Source: Eublepharis macularius (taxonomy: Eukaryota; Chordata; Lepidosauria; Squamata; Eublepharidae). Taken from it: a DNA stretch of 64,000 nucleotides. Below, piece after piece: positions 42,440-64,000 of this stretch. The position numbers and the translations under genes are program-made. Within the stretch, counting starts at the first letter, position 1; every line of letters starts with the position of its first letter. The notes below the pieces were generated by a model. The model was not told where the DNA came from. It searched no databases and was given only the letters and a program-made list of their open reading frames with translations. The stretch is taken from positions 171,035,681-171,099,680 of the forward strand of contig NC_072793.1 in the NCBI RefSeq assembly GCF_028583425.1, read 5' to 3'.

Positions 42440-43813
42440 TCTGTAGATTTAAGGATCCATAGCCCAGAATTAGATATAATGATGATGAACAAGTAGAAAA
42501 CATGACAACATTGTTTAATAAAACATCACACAGAGCTAACACCAAGAAGAGAACCAAACATGCCCTCAATTCAAGGTCTGAAAGAATACACTGTAATAGC
42601 AATATTTACCATTTATATAGTGCTTTCAAAGCTCCTCATATATACCATAATCCTTACAACAGCCCTGTAAGGTAGGCCAGTATTATCCTCCCCATACAAC
42701 AGATGTGGGAGATGTCTAAGGACAACAGAGGGTAGTTTTCCCATGGCAAATGAGTGCATAGCTGAAGTGAAATTGAAACCGGGAAATCCTGGTTTACAGC
42801 TCTGCCTTTTTCCCACCATGTTATACTTGTTCTCAGTTTAGAGGCTTTCCTTGAGATGGAAAAAGAGAGCCAATCATTCTCTAGGAGTCTATATTTTTGG
42901 CACACCAAGAACTTGTCATTTGAGATGCCACTTAAAGTCTCTTTTCTATAAAACTTCTATTTTAGAACTAGCTAATTTGCATGGCAGAGAACTACATGAT
43001 TTCCACAAAGCATCGAGAAAATGCTGTCTTTTTAAACCAACAGCTAGATTTATAGCAGAGAATAGGACATCATTAAATCAAGGAAAGAAAACTCATTGCT
43101 GTATCCAGGCCCCAAAGCAACACAAGCAGATAGACAATGGGAATCCTTTTATGCAGAAAAATATGGCTTTGAAAATTAAGCAAGAGGGAAACTTAAATGC
43201 ACGATGCAGACTAAGTATGCCTCAACACCTGTGGAGGACTGAACAAGTTAAAGTCAATTCAAGGACAGAGAAAAAGCTGCTACGATGAAGCTGCAAGGAA
43301 ATTAAGAACCAAATTAAGAAGTAAACAAACAAAACTCTTCCCAAACAATTTATCAATCCTGTCCAATATTAAAATGAAGCTGGAATGAGTCACACAAGAC
43401 ACATTTTTGAGAATTTTTATCAAAATTTGAAGATTAGGCAAATATATATATAAAAAATTCTCATTCTTGACAATCTACTAGCTAAGGGTAAACTCTCTAA
43501 CAGGATATACACTCCAGTTTTGTAATATCTCTTTAGTGTGTGATGTCTCACATGCTCTCATTTCTGTTACCTAAAAACAGCATAGATCTTATCAAAATCC
43601 ATGTCTGGTGAACTGGCATGTTGCTGTTGTAACTTTCTCTCATTCACCCCACAAGATCTATTTGTTTCTAACTTAGAACAGAGAGTCTTTTCTTTTAGAG
43701 AGACACCTTACAATTGAGGGAAACTAGCAGTGGACTCCTCCCCCCCTCCTCCTCAGTCATGGCAATTAAGTTTTGACTGCTTAGAAAAACTTTAACTGCT
43801 TTTGTTGGGTTTT
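42440..43813 (-). repeat. 3' flank of gene B shared with gene C (segmental duplication)
   Basis: Blocks recur in order at 61270-62406: ATGAACAAGTAGAAAACATG (42487) against the same string near 61311; TTCAAGGTCTGAAAGAATAC against TTCAAGATCTGAAGGAACAC; TCTGGTGAACTGGCATGTTG against TCTGGTAAACTGGCACATTG. This shows that the duplication creating B and C included at least 1.1 kb beyond the stop codons. Confidence 0.75.
42600..42835 (-). mobile_element. MIR-like ancient SINE
   Basis: ACAACAGCCCTGTAAGGTAG and TATTATCCTCCCCATACAAC are the reverse of the MIR 3' half. A degraded counterpart sits at the matching place beside gene C, so it is older than the duplication. Confidence 0.65.
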
Positions 43814-55370
<11,557 letters not shown>

Positions 55371-56011
55371 AATCGTTACAGAAAGGGCTACCTCAAGATT
55401 AGCATGGCTACTAAGCCCTGCAATTCCACAAGTTCTGTGTGGAACTTTCCACTCTCTGATTAGGAATTACAATGAAAGTGGGTGATTCCAGGTAACATTC
55501 ATATCTTCTCCCTGTTGGAAAGGTAGGGAAATGCTAAATCTCAAAGCTAAACTTCCACACACATAGATTGGTTTGGGGAGGGGCTCAAGGGACCCCTCTC
55601 TCAGGTGTCTCCTCCTCTGTTGGGCTCCCCTCCGTGACAGCTTCTCCTTTTCTTCCCCTCCCACCCACACCCTCTATCCATTCAAGGCAATTTGAAACGG
55701 CGACTCTTCTCTCCAGATTTCTTTTACGTCTCCAGCAACAAACAGTAATGATCTTCTGGCTTTGCAGAGAGAAGAAAAGAGATCTGTGTGATCTGCAACA
55801 ATGGTTCAGTTGCACAGGCCTTCTTCCTATGAAGGAAAATGGGGAGGAGCCCCAATTTCCCCCTCCCAGTCAGCAGATGTCTTCTTGCCCTTTGTCCCCG
55901 TACACTGGCTGGGTGTCCCTCCAAATGGGGTCTCCCCTTTCTTTCCCCCCCATCCATCCTCCATTGAAGCCCCAGAGGCTTTTCTGCACCCCCAAAGCAC
56001 TTGTCACTCAC

Positions 56012-56215
56012 CAGAGCCTGGAAGCAAAGACCGTCTTGTCCCCCTGAGGGGGGAGGGGGGAGGAGAGCAGCCCACAAAGGAGCTTCTCTAGGAACCGGAC
56101 TCACTGCGGAGTAGCTAATTATGAAGCCTTTCTAGGAACCCACTCTCTGGCTTTAACCCTTACGTTGGTTCTTAACTGAAAACCAAGAGGCTCTACCCTG
56201 CAGTAGGAAGAGCCT
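56012..56215 (-). promoter_or_regulatory. Probable non-coding exon 1 and promoter of gene B
   Basis: Donor GGCTCTG|GTGAGTGACAAGTG at 56012 and the upstream blocks GAGCTTCTCTAGGAACCGG, AAGCCTTTCTAGGAACCC, GGCTTTAACCCTTACG and AAAACCAAGAGGCTCT match the gene A region. TTAGATTCTCTCAGTCCAGA and CAAAGCAAGAAAAAATATG further right are shared too, so about 1 kb of promoter was copied. Confidence 0.62.
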
Positions 56216-56374
56216 GAGAGTGAAGGTGTTTTTGCATTTAGATTCTCTCAGTCCAGATTTACTATGTTGGGTTAACGATTTGTAACCTGACAAAGCAAGA
56301 AAAAATATGCTTTACTTGTTAAACGTATAACTTCTAGAACAAGAGGGAAGTGTGCTAGCAAAATAGCCCTGTTT

Positions 56375-56560
56375 GAACACAAGAGGTTCCCAGGCCAGTG
56401 GTCTATCTAGTCCCGTATCCTGTTTCTCCCAGTGCCGTCTAGGCGGGTGATAAATGAACAGCCTTCCCTGGGATGTTGCCTTCTAGTGCTGGTATTCAGA
56501 GGCTGGCTGCCTCCGGCTGTGGAGGTTCCTTTTCATCATCTTTTGCCTTTTGGGGGCTGG
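56375..56560 (-). mobile_element. LINE 3' fragment, CR1-like
   Basis: CCAGTGGTCTATCTAGTCCC, GGTATTCAGAGGCTGGCTGC and TGTGGAGGTTCC match a common squamate CR1-like 3' block (family from memory). Confidence 0.5.
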
Positions 56561-56644
56561 AGCTCTCTGATTTCTCTGGCCTTTTGGCTTCCTGCATATA
56601 ATTTTTTCTCCCCTCTATACTCATGCCTATATGCCTGCATATCT

Positions 56645-56740
56645 ACTGACTGTGGGCAACACTTCATGCATCTGCGAAAGCTTCATGCCACAAAATCTTA
56701 TGCTGAATAAATCTATTGGTCTTTAGTAAGACTCTTGGTT
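56645..56740 (+). mobile_element. Worn arm of the hammerhead-like element
   Basis: ATGCATCTGCGAAAGCTTCA, AATCTTATGCTGAATAAATC and TTGGTCTTTAGTAAGACTC. Confidence 0.5.
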
Positions 56741-57069
56741 TTTTTCCTTGTCTTCAGTGAAAAATCCACCCCATCATTCCAGATGCATTAAGGTTGCCTG
56801 TCAAGGTGAATCAATAGACACTGCACCCATATTATTATTGCCACCATAAATAAGAAAGGGACCTTCCTGCTCCCCCTCTGTGACATCTACTGAGGCCCTG
56901 AATTGGGGGAGGGGACTGGATTTTCGAGAACGGCAGAGGGGCAAAATGGGGGAGGGTCTGCAGAAAGACTGGGGAACAGGCAGAAATCACAATCCATGCT
57001 AGAAATGCCATTCCGTCCAAGGAATCGCTTGCTCGGGGTCTTTGTTGGCACTTTCTAAAGTTTCCTAAG

Positions 57070-57412
57070 AGGCAGCGTGTGAAGTGATTAAAGACTGGGA
57101 TCCATAAGGGTTAGCCGTGTTGGTCTGTAGTAGCAAAATAGCAAAGAGTCCAGTAGCACCTTTAAGACTAACCAACTTTATTGTAGCATAAGCTTTTGAG
57201 ATCCATAGCTTTCTTCATCAGATGCATGGAGAACTGGGATGAGAGAGACCCAGGTTCGAGTCTCCACTCTGCCACAGAAGTTTGTTGGGTGACTTTGAGC
57301 TAGACACACACTCTCAGCCTAACCTACCGCACAGGGTTGTTGTGAGGATAAAATGGAGGAGAGAATGATGTAAGATATTTTGAGGGAAATAAAATATGAT
57401 AAATAAAATAAA
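57070..57412 (+). mobile_element. Sauria-like SINE split by a younger element
   Basis: The head is at 57070-57101 and the body from 57233 (GAGAGACCCAGGTTCGAGTC, GGGTTGTTGTGAGGATAAAA), ending in AAATAAAATAAAA. The element at 57102-57232 separates the two. Confidence 0.75.
57102..57232 (-). mobile_element. Single-arm hammerhead-like element inside a SINE, 8-bp TSD
   Basis: ACTGGGAT at 57094-57101 and 57233-57240. The minus strand reads CATCTGATGAAGAAAGC, AGCTTATGCTACAATAAAG, GGTGCTACTGGACTC and CAACACGGCTAACCC. Stem II is partly lost. Confidence 0.7.
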
Positions 57413-58690
57413 ACCGTTTTCTATTTAAAATTCTCTAACAGCAAATCCATCTCCCACCTTCAATATTGATAACAGGGAAGTAATATGGACTTCCTACGCA
57501 CTTGGGATCTGCCTAATATTTTATTCTCTTAAAAATGAGAGCCAAAAAGGGATCATAAGACCTCCTGGAGAGCTGTGCATGAAGGAAGCATTAGAAGGGG
57601 TTAAAATTCAGAACAGGATGGAAAGAGATGGGTAGGAATTGGCAGCTATGAGACAGTTGGCAATGCTTACAAATGACAGTTGGTCTGAAATACCGCAGCG
57701 AATTTTCTGGAACAATGGCCGGCTTTGTGAGAGAAAGGATAGACTGAAACTTTGGCCAATTTTGGGTATTGAAAGGGGGGAAAAAACCCAGCTACTTGAC
57801 AGCACAAAAGAATCATAGGCAGGGTAGAAGAAAAATCCTAAAAGGGGCAAAGATGAAAGCATTGTATATTTGGGGGGGGGGGGAATGGAGAAAACCAGGC
57901 ACAGGCAGCTGGATAACCATGTTAATTCTGGGCAACAGCAATCATTCCAGGTCAGACAATAAATAAATATGTCATTAAATAAAAATGTAAAATAAACCTG
58001 TGACTGCAGAAGCTGAGAATCCTGTGAGGAGACTATCCCCAGCAGGTAGGATGGGGTAGCGGGGAGAAATCTGAGGGGGGGGGGGAATAGCTGTCATAAT
58101 TTTTTAAAAGAAGCAATTAAAGAGGTAGTTCAATGTATATTGTCAAACAGAGAAAAATACCAATAATAGAAGAATATAGAAGAGGAAACAACGCAGAAGG
58201 AAAGATTATGCTAATACACAGAGAGAGAGAGAGACAGAAAGATTAGAGAGTTTTTTAAAAAAAGAGGGTGGAGATATTCATAGACAGCTTTTTATCATGA
58301 CTAAAATAAGGCAGAAATGGAGCATTAGTGATAAATAGAAGCAAAGAGGGGCATCATTTGTGAGATTCCAAAGGAAAAAAGGATAAAATTATGTAAGGAC
58401 AAAAATGAGACATAAAACCCTAGAGGAAGTCTGTAGAAGAGACCTAGAGTAGTTGAGGGAATTCAAGTGTGCCTTACATTCAGAAACCCTAAACAGGCAA
58501 GGAAATGCAAAAACCATGTTTACATGAACAGATTGAGTGTAATAGGGGGCATAACATAAAATATATCAGATTTATTACAGAAAACAGGAATAATGAAGAA
58601 AGAAAGGCAAACGGAATTGTGTTAATCAAGCCAAAACGAGAAGCAAAAATGTTCAGATGATAAGCAGAACAGTAGGGTCCATCGCAGTTG
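57413..58690. other. No gene recognised
   Basis: A-rich sequence with G runs (57871-57881, 58076-58084) and (GA)n at 58220-58233. No protein domain or named repeat is seen. Confidence 0.45.
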
Positions 58691-58694
58691 TGCA

Positions 58695-58697
<3 letters not shown>

Positions 58698-58740
<43 letters not shown>
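58698..58740. repeat. (CT)n(CA)n microsatellite
   Basis: A run of CT pairs passes directly into CA pairs. Confidence 0.9.
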
Positions 58741-58804
58741 TCAGAGGAACTGTTCAGAGTGCCAATCTCACCATCGGCTTTGATCCTGGCAATTTAATGT
58801 GTGT

Positions 58805-59040
58805 GTGTCAATATTTTATTTCTTCATTTATACCCTGCCTTTCTCCCCAGTAGGGGCCCAAAGTGCTTTACGTCACTCTCTTCTATTTTATCCTCCCAAC
58901 CACCACCCTGTGAGGAGGGTTAGGCTGAGAATGTGCGACTGGCCCACAGTCACCCAGCCAGCATTTGTGGCAGAGACAGGATTCAAAGCTGAGTCCCTCA
59001 GATCCTAGTCTGACACTCTAACCACTACGCATTGTTGGCC
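58805..59040 (-). mobile_element. Sauria-like SINE, near complete
   Basis: TTTATACCCTGCCTTTCTCC, CCACCACCCTGTGAGGAGGG, and the head complement ACACTCTAACCACTACGC. Confidence 0.8.
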
Positions 59041-59599
59041 CAGGTCAACATTTCAATTGTGAGAAAAGCGGAGATTGTTGCATAACTGGCTGTCCCAATG
59101 GGAAGGCCGCTGTCCCCATTGCAGAAGGCCCACAGTACGCTGTCCTCTGACAAGCACCCTCTTTCTCAGGAGGATATTCTCCAGTGTCACACTGCCTTCT
59201 TTTGTCTCTCTAGAAATCAACAGAGAAATCCTAACTGGGCTTGGATGAGTAAAAAGAACTGGAAAAAGTCGCAAACAAGCTGAGTCTCTGAGCCACAGCC
59301 TGTGAGAACCTACTTGATTTTTATACTTAGAATTCATTTGTTTTAGTGCGTTATTATTCAGCCTTTTCTCTAAGGAGCTCAGGGCAAGCCTTCATGTTCC
59401 TTCTCCCCTCTATTTTTATCTTCCCAACCAGCAAATGTGGGTCCTCTGGGGAAATTCAAAAGAAGATTTTTTTTCTGATTCAAATTTAAATATATAATGG
59501 TAGCACATTTAGTCCATCATAGGATTTATTTGCAGCGCACCAGCTGTAATAACTAGAGATGAACTGACTATATTTACATATGCGAGCCAGAAAAAGCAT

Positions 59600-59765
59600 C
59601 GCTTTGAAAAATTTTCTGCCCCCACATCACTGCTCCCAAGAACCCTGTGAGGCAGGCAAGGTGAGGAGACTAGCTAGCCCAAAGTAACCCATTGTTGTGG
59701 CAAATTGGGATTTGAACTGAGGTCTCTTGGGTCGTAGTCTAATCATTCTAATAGGGGAGGGGGTG
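59600..59765 (-). mobile_element. Sauria-like SINE, worn
   Basis: AAGAACCCTGTGAGGCAGGC, TGGGATTTGAACTGAGGTCT. Confidence 0.6.
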
Positions 59766-59865
59766 GGTGGATGTGACATAACAAAAATGGTACTTGCCAA
59801 ATAAAGAAGGAATCTTTTCGTCCTTTGCTATGTGTACACATCAGTGTTGAGAAAAGGGAACAAGT

Positions 59866-60086
59866 AGGGTTGCCAACTCCAGGTTGGAAAATTCCTGGAG
59901 ATTTTGGGTGTGGAGCTTGGAGTGGGTGGGGTTTGGGAGAGGAAAGGCCTCAGCAGAGTATAATGCCATAGAGTCCACCCTCCAAAGCAGCCATTTTCTC
60001 CAGGGGAACTAATCTGTGTCGGCGGGAGATCAGTTGTAATTCCAGAAGATCTCCAGCCACCACCTGGAGGATGGCAACACTAAGTA
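59866..60086 (+). mobile_element. MITE of the GGTTGCCAACTCC family, complete
   Basis: TAGGGTTGCCAACTCCAGGT to CACCTGGAGGATGGCAACAC with all internal blocks (CAGCAGAGTATAATGCCATA, TTTTCTCCAGGGGAACTAAT). Confidence 0.85.
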
Positions 60087-60185
60087 GAAGGCATCATGAA
60101 ATGTGCCTAGTTTGAGCCAATAGCAAGTGACACCATTACCGATGTCCCCAATTAGGCTAGGCCTTTATTCAATACTGAGTCCACA

Positions 60186-60348
60186 CTAGGGTGGCTTGAA
60201 GATCTCCTGGAGTTACAGCCAGTTTCCAGACTACAGAGATCAGTTTCTCTGCTTTGGAGGCTGGACTCCATGACATTATGACCTCCCCTCCCTAGGCTCC
60301 ACCTCCTACTCTCCAGAAATTTCCCAACCCAAAGTTGGCAACCCTAGT
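60186..60348 (-). mobile_element. MITE of the GGTTGCCAACTCC family, reversed
   Basis: CTACAGAGATCAGTTTCTCT inside and AACCCAAAGTTGGCAACCCT at the right end. It faces the copy at 59866 100 bp away. Confidence 0.78.
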
Positions 60349-60496
60349 CCAGAAATGGGTGAAATATTTTGATGGGCTTCTCGGTATCATTCAAAATAGT
60401 TGTCTTCAGGACAGATGGATGAAATGTAGCAATAAATGTTAAGGATTGGACAGGATTCCACTACTTTAGAATCCTGGCTACAAGCCACAGCTTATA

Positions 60497-60705
60497 TGAG
60501 AATGGCTCAGTGGAAGAGCCTCTGCTTTGTATGCAGAAGGTCCCAGGTTCAATCCTTGGCATCTCCAGCTAAAAAGATCAGGTAGTAGAGGATATGAAAG
60601 ACTGCTTCCTGAGCCCCTGGAGAGCTACTGAGTAGACTATACTGATCTTGATGGGCCAAACCGTCTGATTCAGTCTAAGATAACTTCATGTGTATGTGTG
60701 TTTGT
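60497..60705 (+). mobile_element. tRNA-Ala-like SINE
   Basis: ATGGCTCAGTGGAAGAGCC, GCTTTGTATGCAGAAGG, CAGGTTCAATCCTTGGCATC, then a body ending TCTGATTCAGTC. Confidence 0.8.
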
Positions 60706-60709
60706 GTGT

Positions 60710-61265
60710 AGAGAGGGGCTGAAACAAATTCTGGAGCAGGCCCAGTAACTGCTGGGCTTCTGAGCTGGCTCCAGAAATACATCACAGCAGGATGTCGAAC
60801 CACTGCTGGGTTCTAGACTGCACCCATCTCCTGGTGTTGGAGGCTTTCACATTCTGGGGGCAACCAGATTACTGCCTGCTCAGCATATTTGAGCCTTTGG
60901 ACCACAAGAGGCAACAGCCATTTGCTCAGCTGGAGACCTTGTGGCACATTGATCCTGCTGTGCCTCGGAAGAAGAATGTGGAAAACCTTATAAGGAGTTG
61001 CCTATAGGGTCAGTTTGGATCAGAAGTTTGAGCTGGGCATTGATGTAAGAAGCTGAGTTCCAACCAGTATAGATTTCTATTGGTTGCTTTGCTGCCAAAG
61101 TTCAGGATTATTCCCTCAGGGACCCAATAGGCTCTGTAACTACGGACTTTTCGATTGTCAAATTAACACTAAATTACTAAGAAATTACATTTTGTCCTAT
61201 TTATTATGTCTTACCAGGGCTGATTATTCAATACCATTTCTGAAACTCCAAACCAAGGGAAATTT
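60710..61265. other. No gene recognised
   Basis: A 71-codon frame at 60792 shows no domain. Nothing else supported. Confidence 0.4.
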
Positions 61266-61269
61266 TCGA

Positions 61270-62406
61270 TGATGGGTCTGCATTCAGGAATATTCAAGTT
61301 AAGCAATATATGAACAAGTAGAAAACATGGCAACGTGGATTGATAAAATTCTCGCAGTTGACACCAAAGGGAAGAGTTAAAGATGCCCAATTCAAGATCT
61401 GAAGGAACACTCAATAATAAGAGCATTTATATAGCACTTTCAAAGCAGTTATTATTTTAGTACAATAGTTATGAAACCCCTGTAAGATAGGTCACTATTA
61501 TCTGCCCCATATTGCAGACAAGATGTGTGCTAAGGCTAAAACAGGGGAGTCTGTTTGTATTTTTGGCCTAAAGAATGCATTGGTTGAGAAGCCTCTTGAT
61601 GTCTTTTTGTTGTTGTTGTAGAGCTGGTGAATTAGCACAGCAGAAACTGCATAGTTTTCATGAGAGAAAGATCTGTCCTCTTAAACCAGACACCCAATCT
61701 CCAGTGGAGAATCTAAGCTGCCATTAAATGAAGGGAAGTAAAACCATCCTAGATCCCATAGTCATATGGGTGCATCCAGCTGATCAGAAATCCAACCAAA
61801 CCAGGAAGACAAATGGGGACTCTCCACTTATGCTGAAAAATATGACTTTGAAAAATGACCGATGAACACTGAGCATGCTTCACAAAACATAAAGAATAGA
61901 GAGCTCATAAGAAGCCACAAGAAAATTAAGAAGCATCCAAATGTAGAGAATTCTAAAAAAAACTTCCCAAATAATTTACAATTCCTTGGAAATCGAAAAT
62001 TCTATCTCGAAATAAGTCATAGCAGATATTTTTGGGAGAATATTAAAGTCTGAAAATGAGGGGATGAAACTGAAAAAATTCTCATTCACAACAACCGACT
62101 AGCTAAAGATAAACCCTCTAACATGTCCTCTCTGTGTTTGTAATATCCGTTTAATGTGTGATGTCTGGCCATTTTCCTTTCTGTTCCCTAAATACAGTAA
62201 CAACATGCATTGTACGTCTGGTAAACTGGCACATTGCCATTGTAAGTTTCTGTCATTCAAACTGCAGTCCTTTTTTTTTTACTGTTTAGAATAGAAGAGA
62301 GGTTTCAAAGGAGAGACAGAGGGAAATAAGCAGTGCCCTCCCCAGAAATGCTGGCGATTAAGCTTTGATTGGGTGAAGAAACTGTTTTTGCTAGAATAGA
62401 AAGCCC
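61270..62406 (-). repeat. 3' flank of gene C shared with gene B
   Basis: Counterpart of 42440-43813. Contains a worn MIR-like piece at about 61420-61575 (TTTATATAGCACTTTCAAAG and CCCCTGTAAGATAGG). Shows the duplicated unit reached beyond the coding exon. Confidence 0.75.
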
Positions 62407-63579
<1,173 letters not shown>

Positions 63580-63599
63580 CTATCCTTAAGGTCCTGGTA

Positions 63600-64000
63600 A
63601 CATCTAGATGCAATGTGCTCTGTGTGGGGCTGCCCTTGAAGACTGTCTGGAAGCTACAGTTGGTACAGAGTACTGCAGCTAGAATGCTGACTAGAGTGAC
63701 AGTTAAGGATCATATCATTCCAGTCTTATTATACTTACACTGGTTCTGGACTCAATTCAATGGCTTCTGACCCCAATTCAAGATGCTGGTGTTGACTTAT
63801 AAATCCTGTACGGCTTGGGACTGGTATAACTTAAGAAAAACCTCCTCCCATACAAACCTATCCATCCACTCTGGTCATCTTCAGAGGCCTTGCTTCAGGT
63901 ACTCCAGCCATGTGAGACAAGATGGGTGGCAACTCAAGAAAGGGCTTTCTCACTCATGGTGCCAAATCTTTGGAAGTCCCTCCCCAGAAAGATATATTGG
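63600..64000 (+). mobile_element. L2-type LINE ORF2 fragment at right edge
   Basis: Reads VGLPLKTVWKLQLVQSTAAR and LTRVTVKDHIIPVLLYLHW, and later FKMLVLTYKSCTAW, in the order of the L2-type ORF2 region after the reverse transcriptase. Stops and frame changes show it is dead. It runs off the window. Confidence 0.75.

Overview
The window looks like accessory DNA from a squamate reptile (a lizard or gecko; the species cannot be fixed). The grounds are the mix of repeats: tRNA-derived Sauria-like SINEs, 5S-rRNA-derived SINEs, tRNA-Ala-like SINEs, CR1 and L2 LINE tails, a near-complete L1, Penelope-like elements and hAT-like MITEs, all around a cluster of KRAB/SCAN C2H2 zinc-finger genes with vertebrate introns. 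No bacterial operons, CRISPR arrays or phage genes are present.

The backbone is a tandem family of SCAN-KRAB-zinc-finger genes on the minus strand. From left to right: a broken SCAN exon at the left edge (1-236) with its probable non-coding first exon near 3.0-3.2 kb; gene A (18204 down to 10191), five coding exons that join in frame, 588 aa, 9 fingers; gene B (55370 down to 43814), the same five-exon plan, 1014 aa, 24 finger units; and gene C (63494 down to 62407), the zinc-finger exon of a 10-finger paralogue whose upstream exons lie beyond the right edge. Exon order (SCAN, linker, short exon, 127-nt KRAB-A exon, finger exon) and phases agree between A and B. A decayed KRAB exon and finger exon on the plus strand (21.5-23.6 kb) are a relic in opposite orientation. 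The proteins are expected to bind DNA through the fingers, recruit repressors through KRAB and dimerise through SCAN.

Between about 24.4 and 30.1 kb lies a minus-strand stretch with several exon-like blocks of a host gene I do not recognise (weakly HEAT-repeat-like), with an internal tandem duplication. A full-length L1 (30782-36918) has inserted next to it, flanked by a perfect 16-bp duplication; ORF2 is open for 1253 codons and ORF1 is split by one in-frame TGA.

The rest is a mosaic of nested transposable elements, many datable by target-site duplications (TSDs): a solo LTR inside a CR1 copy, palindromic Penelope-like insertions with 10-14 bp TSDs, a 429-bp GC-rich hAT-type element with an 8-bp TSD inside an L2-like LINE, and short palindromic elements carrying hammerhead-ribozyme-like cores. 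The hammerhead-like elements, whose stem II changes by compensating substitutions between copies, are the observation most worth following. All calls come from reading the sequence; no database search was run.
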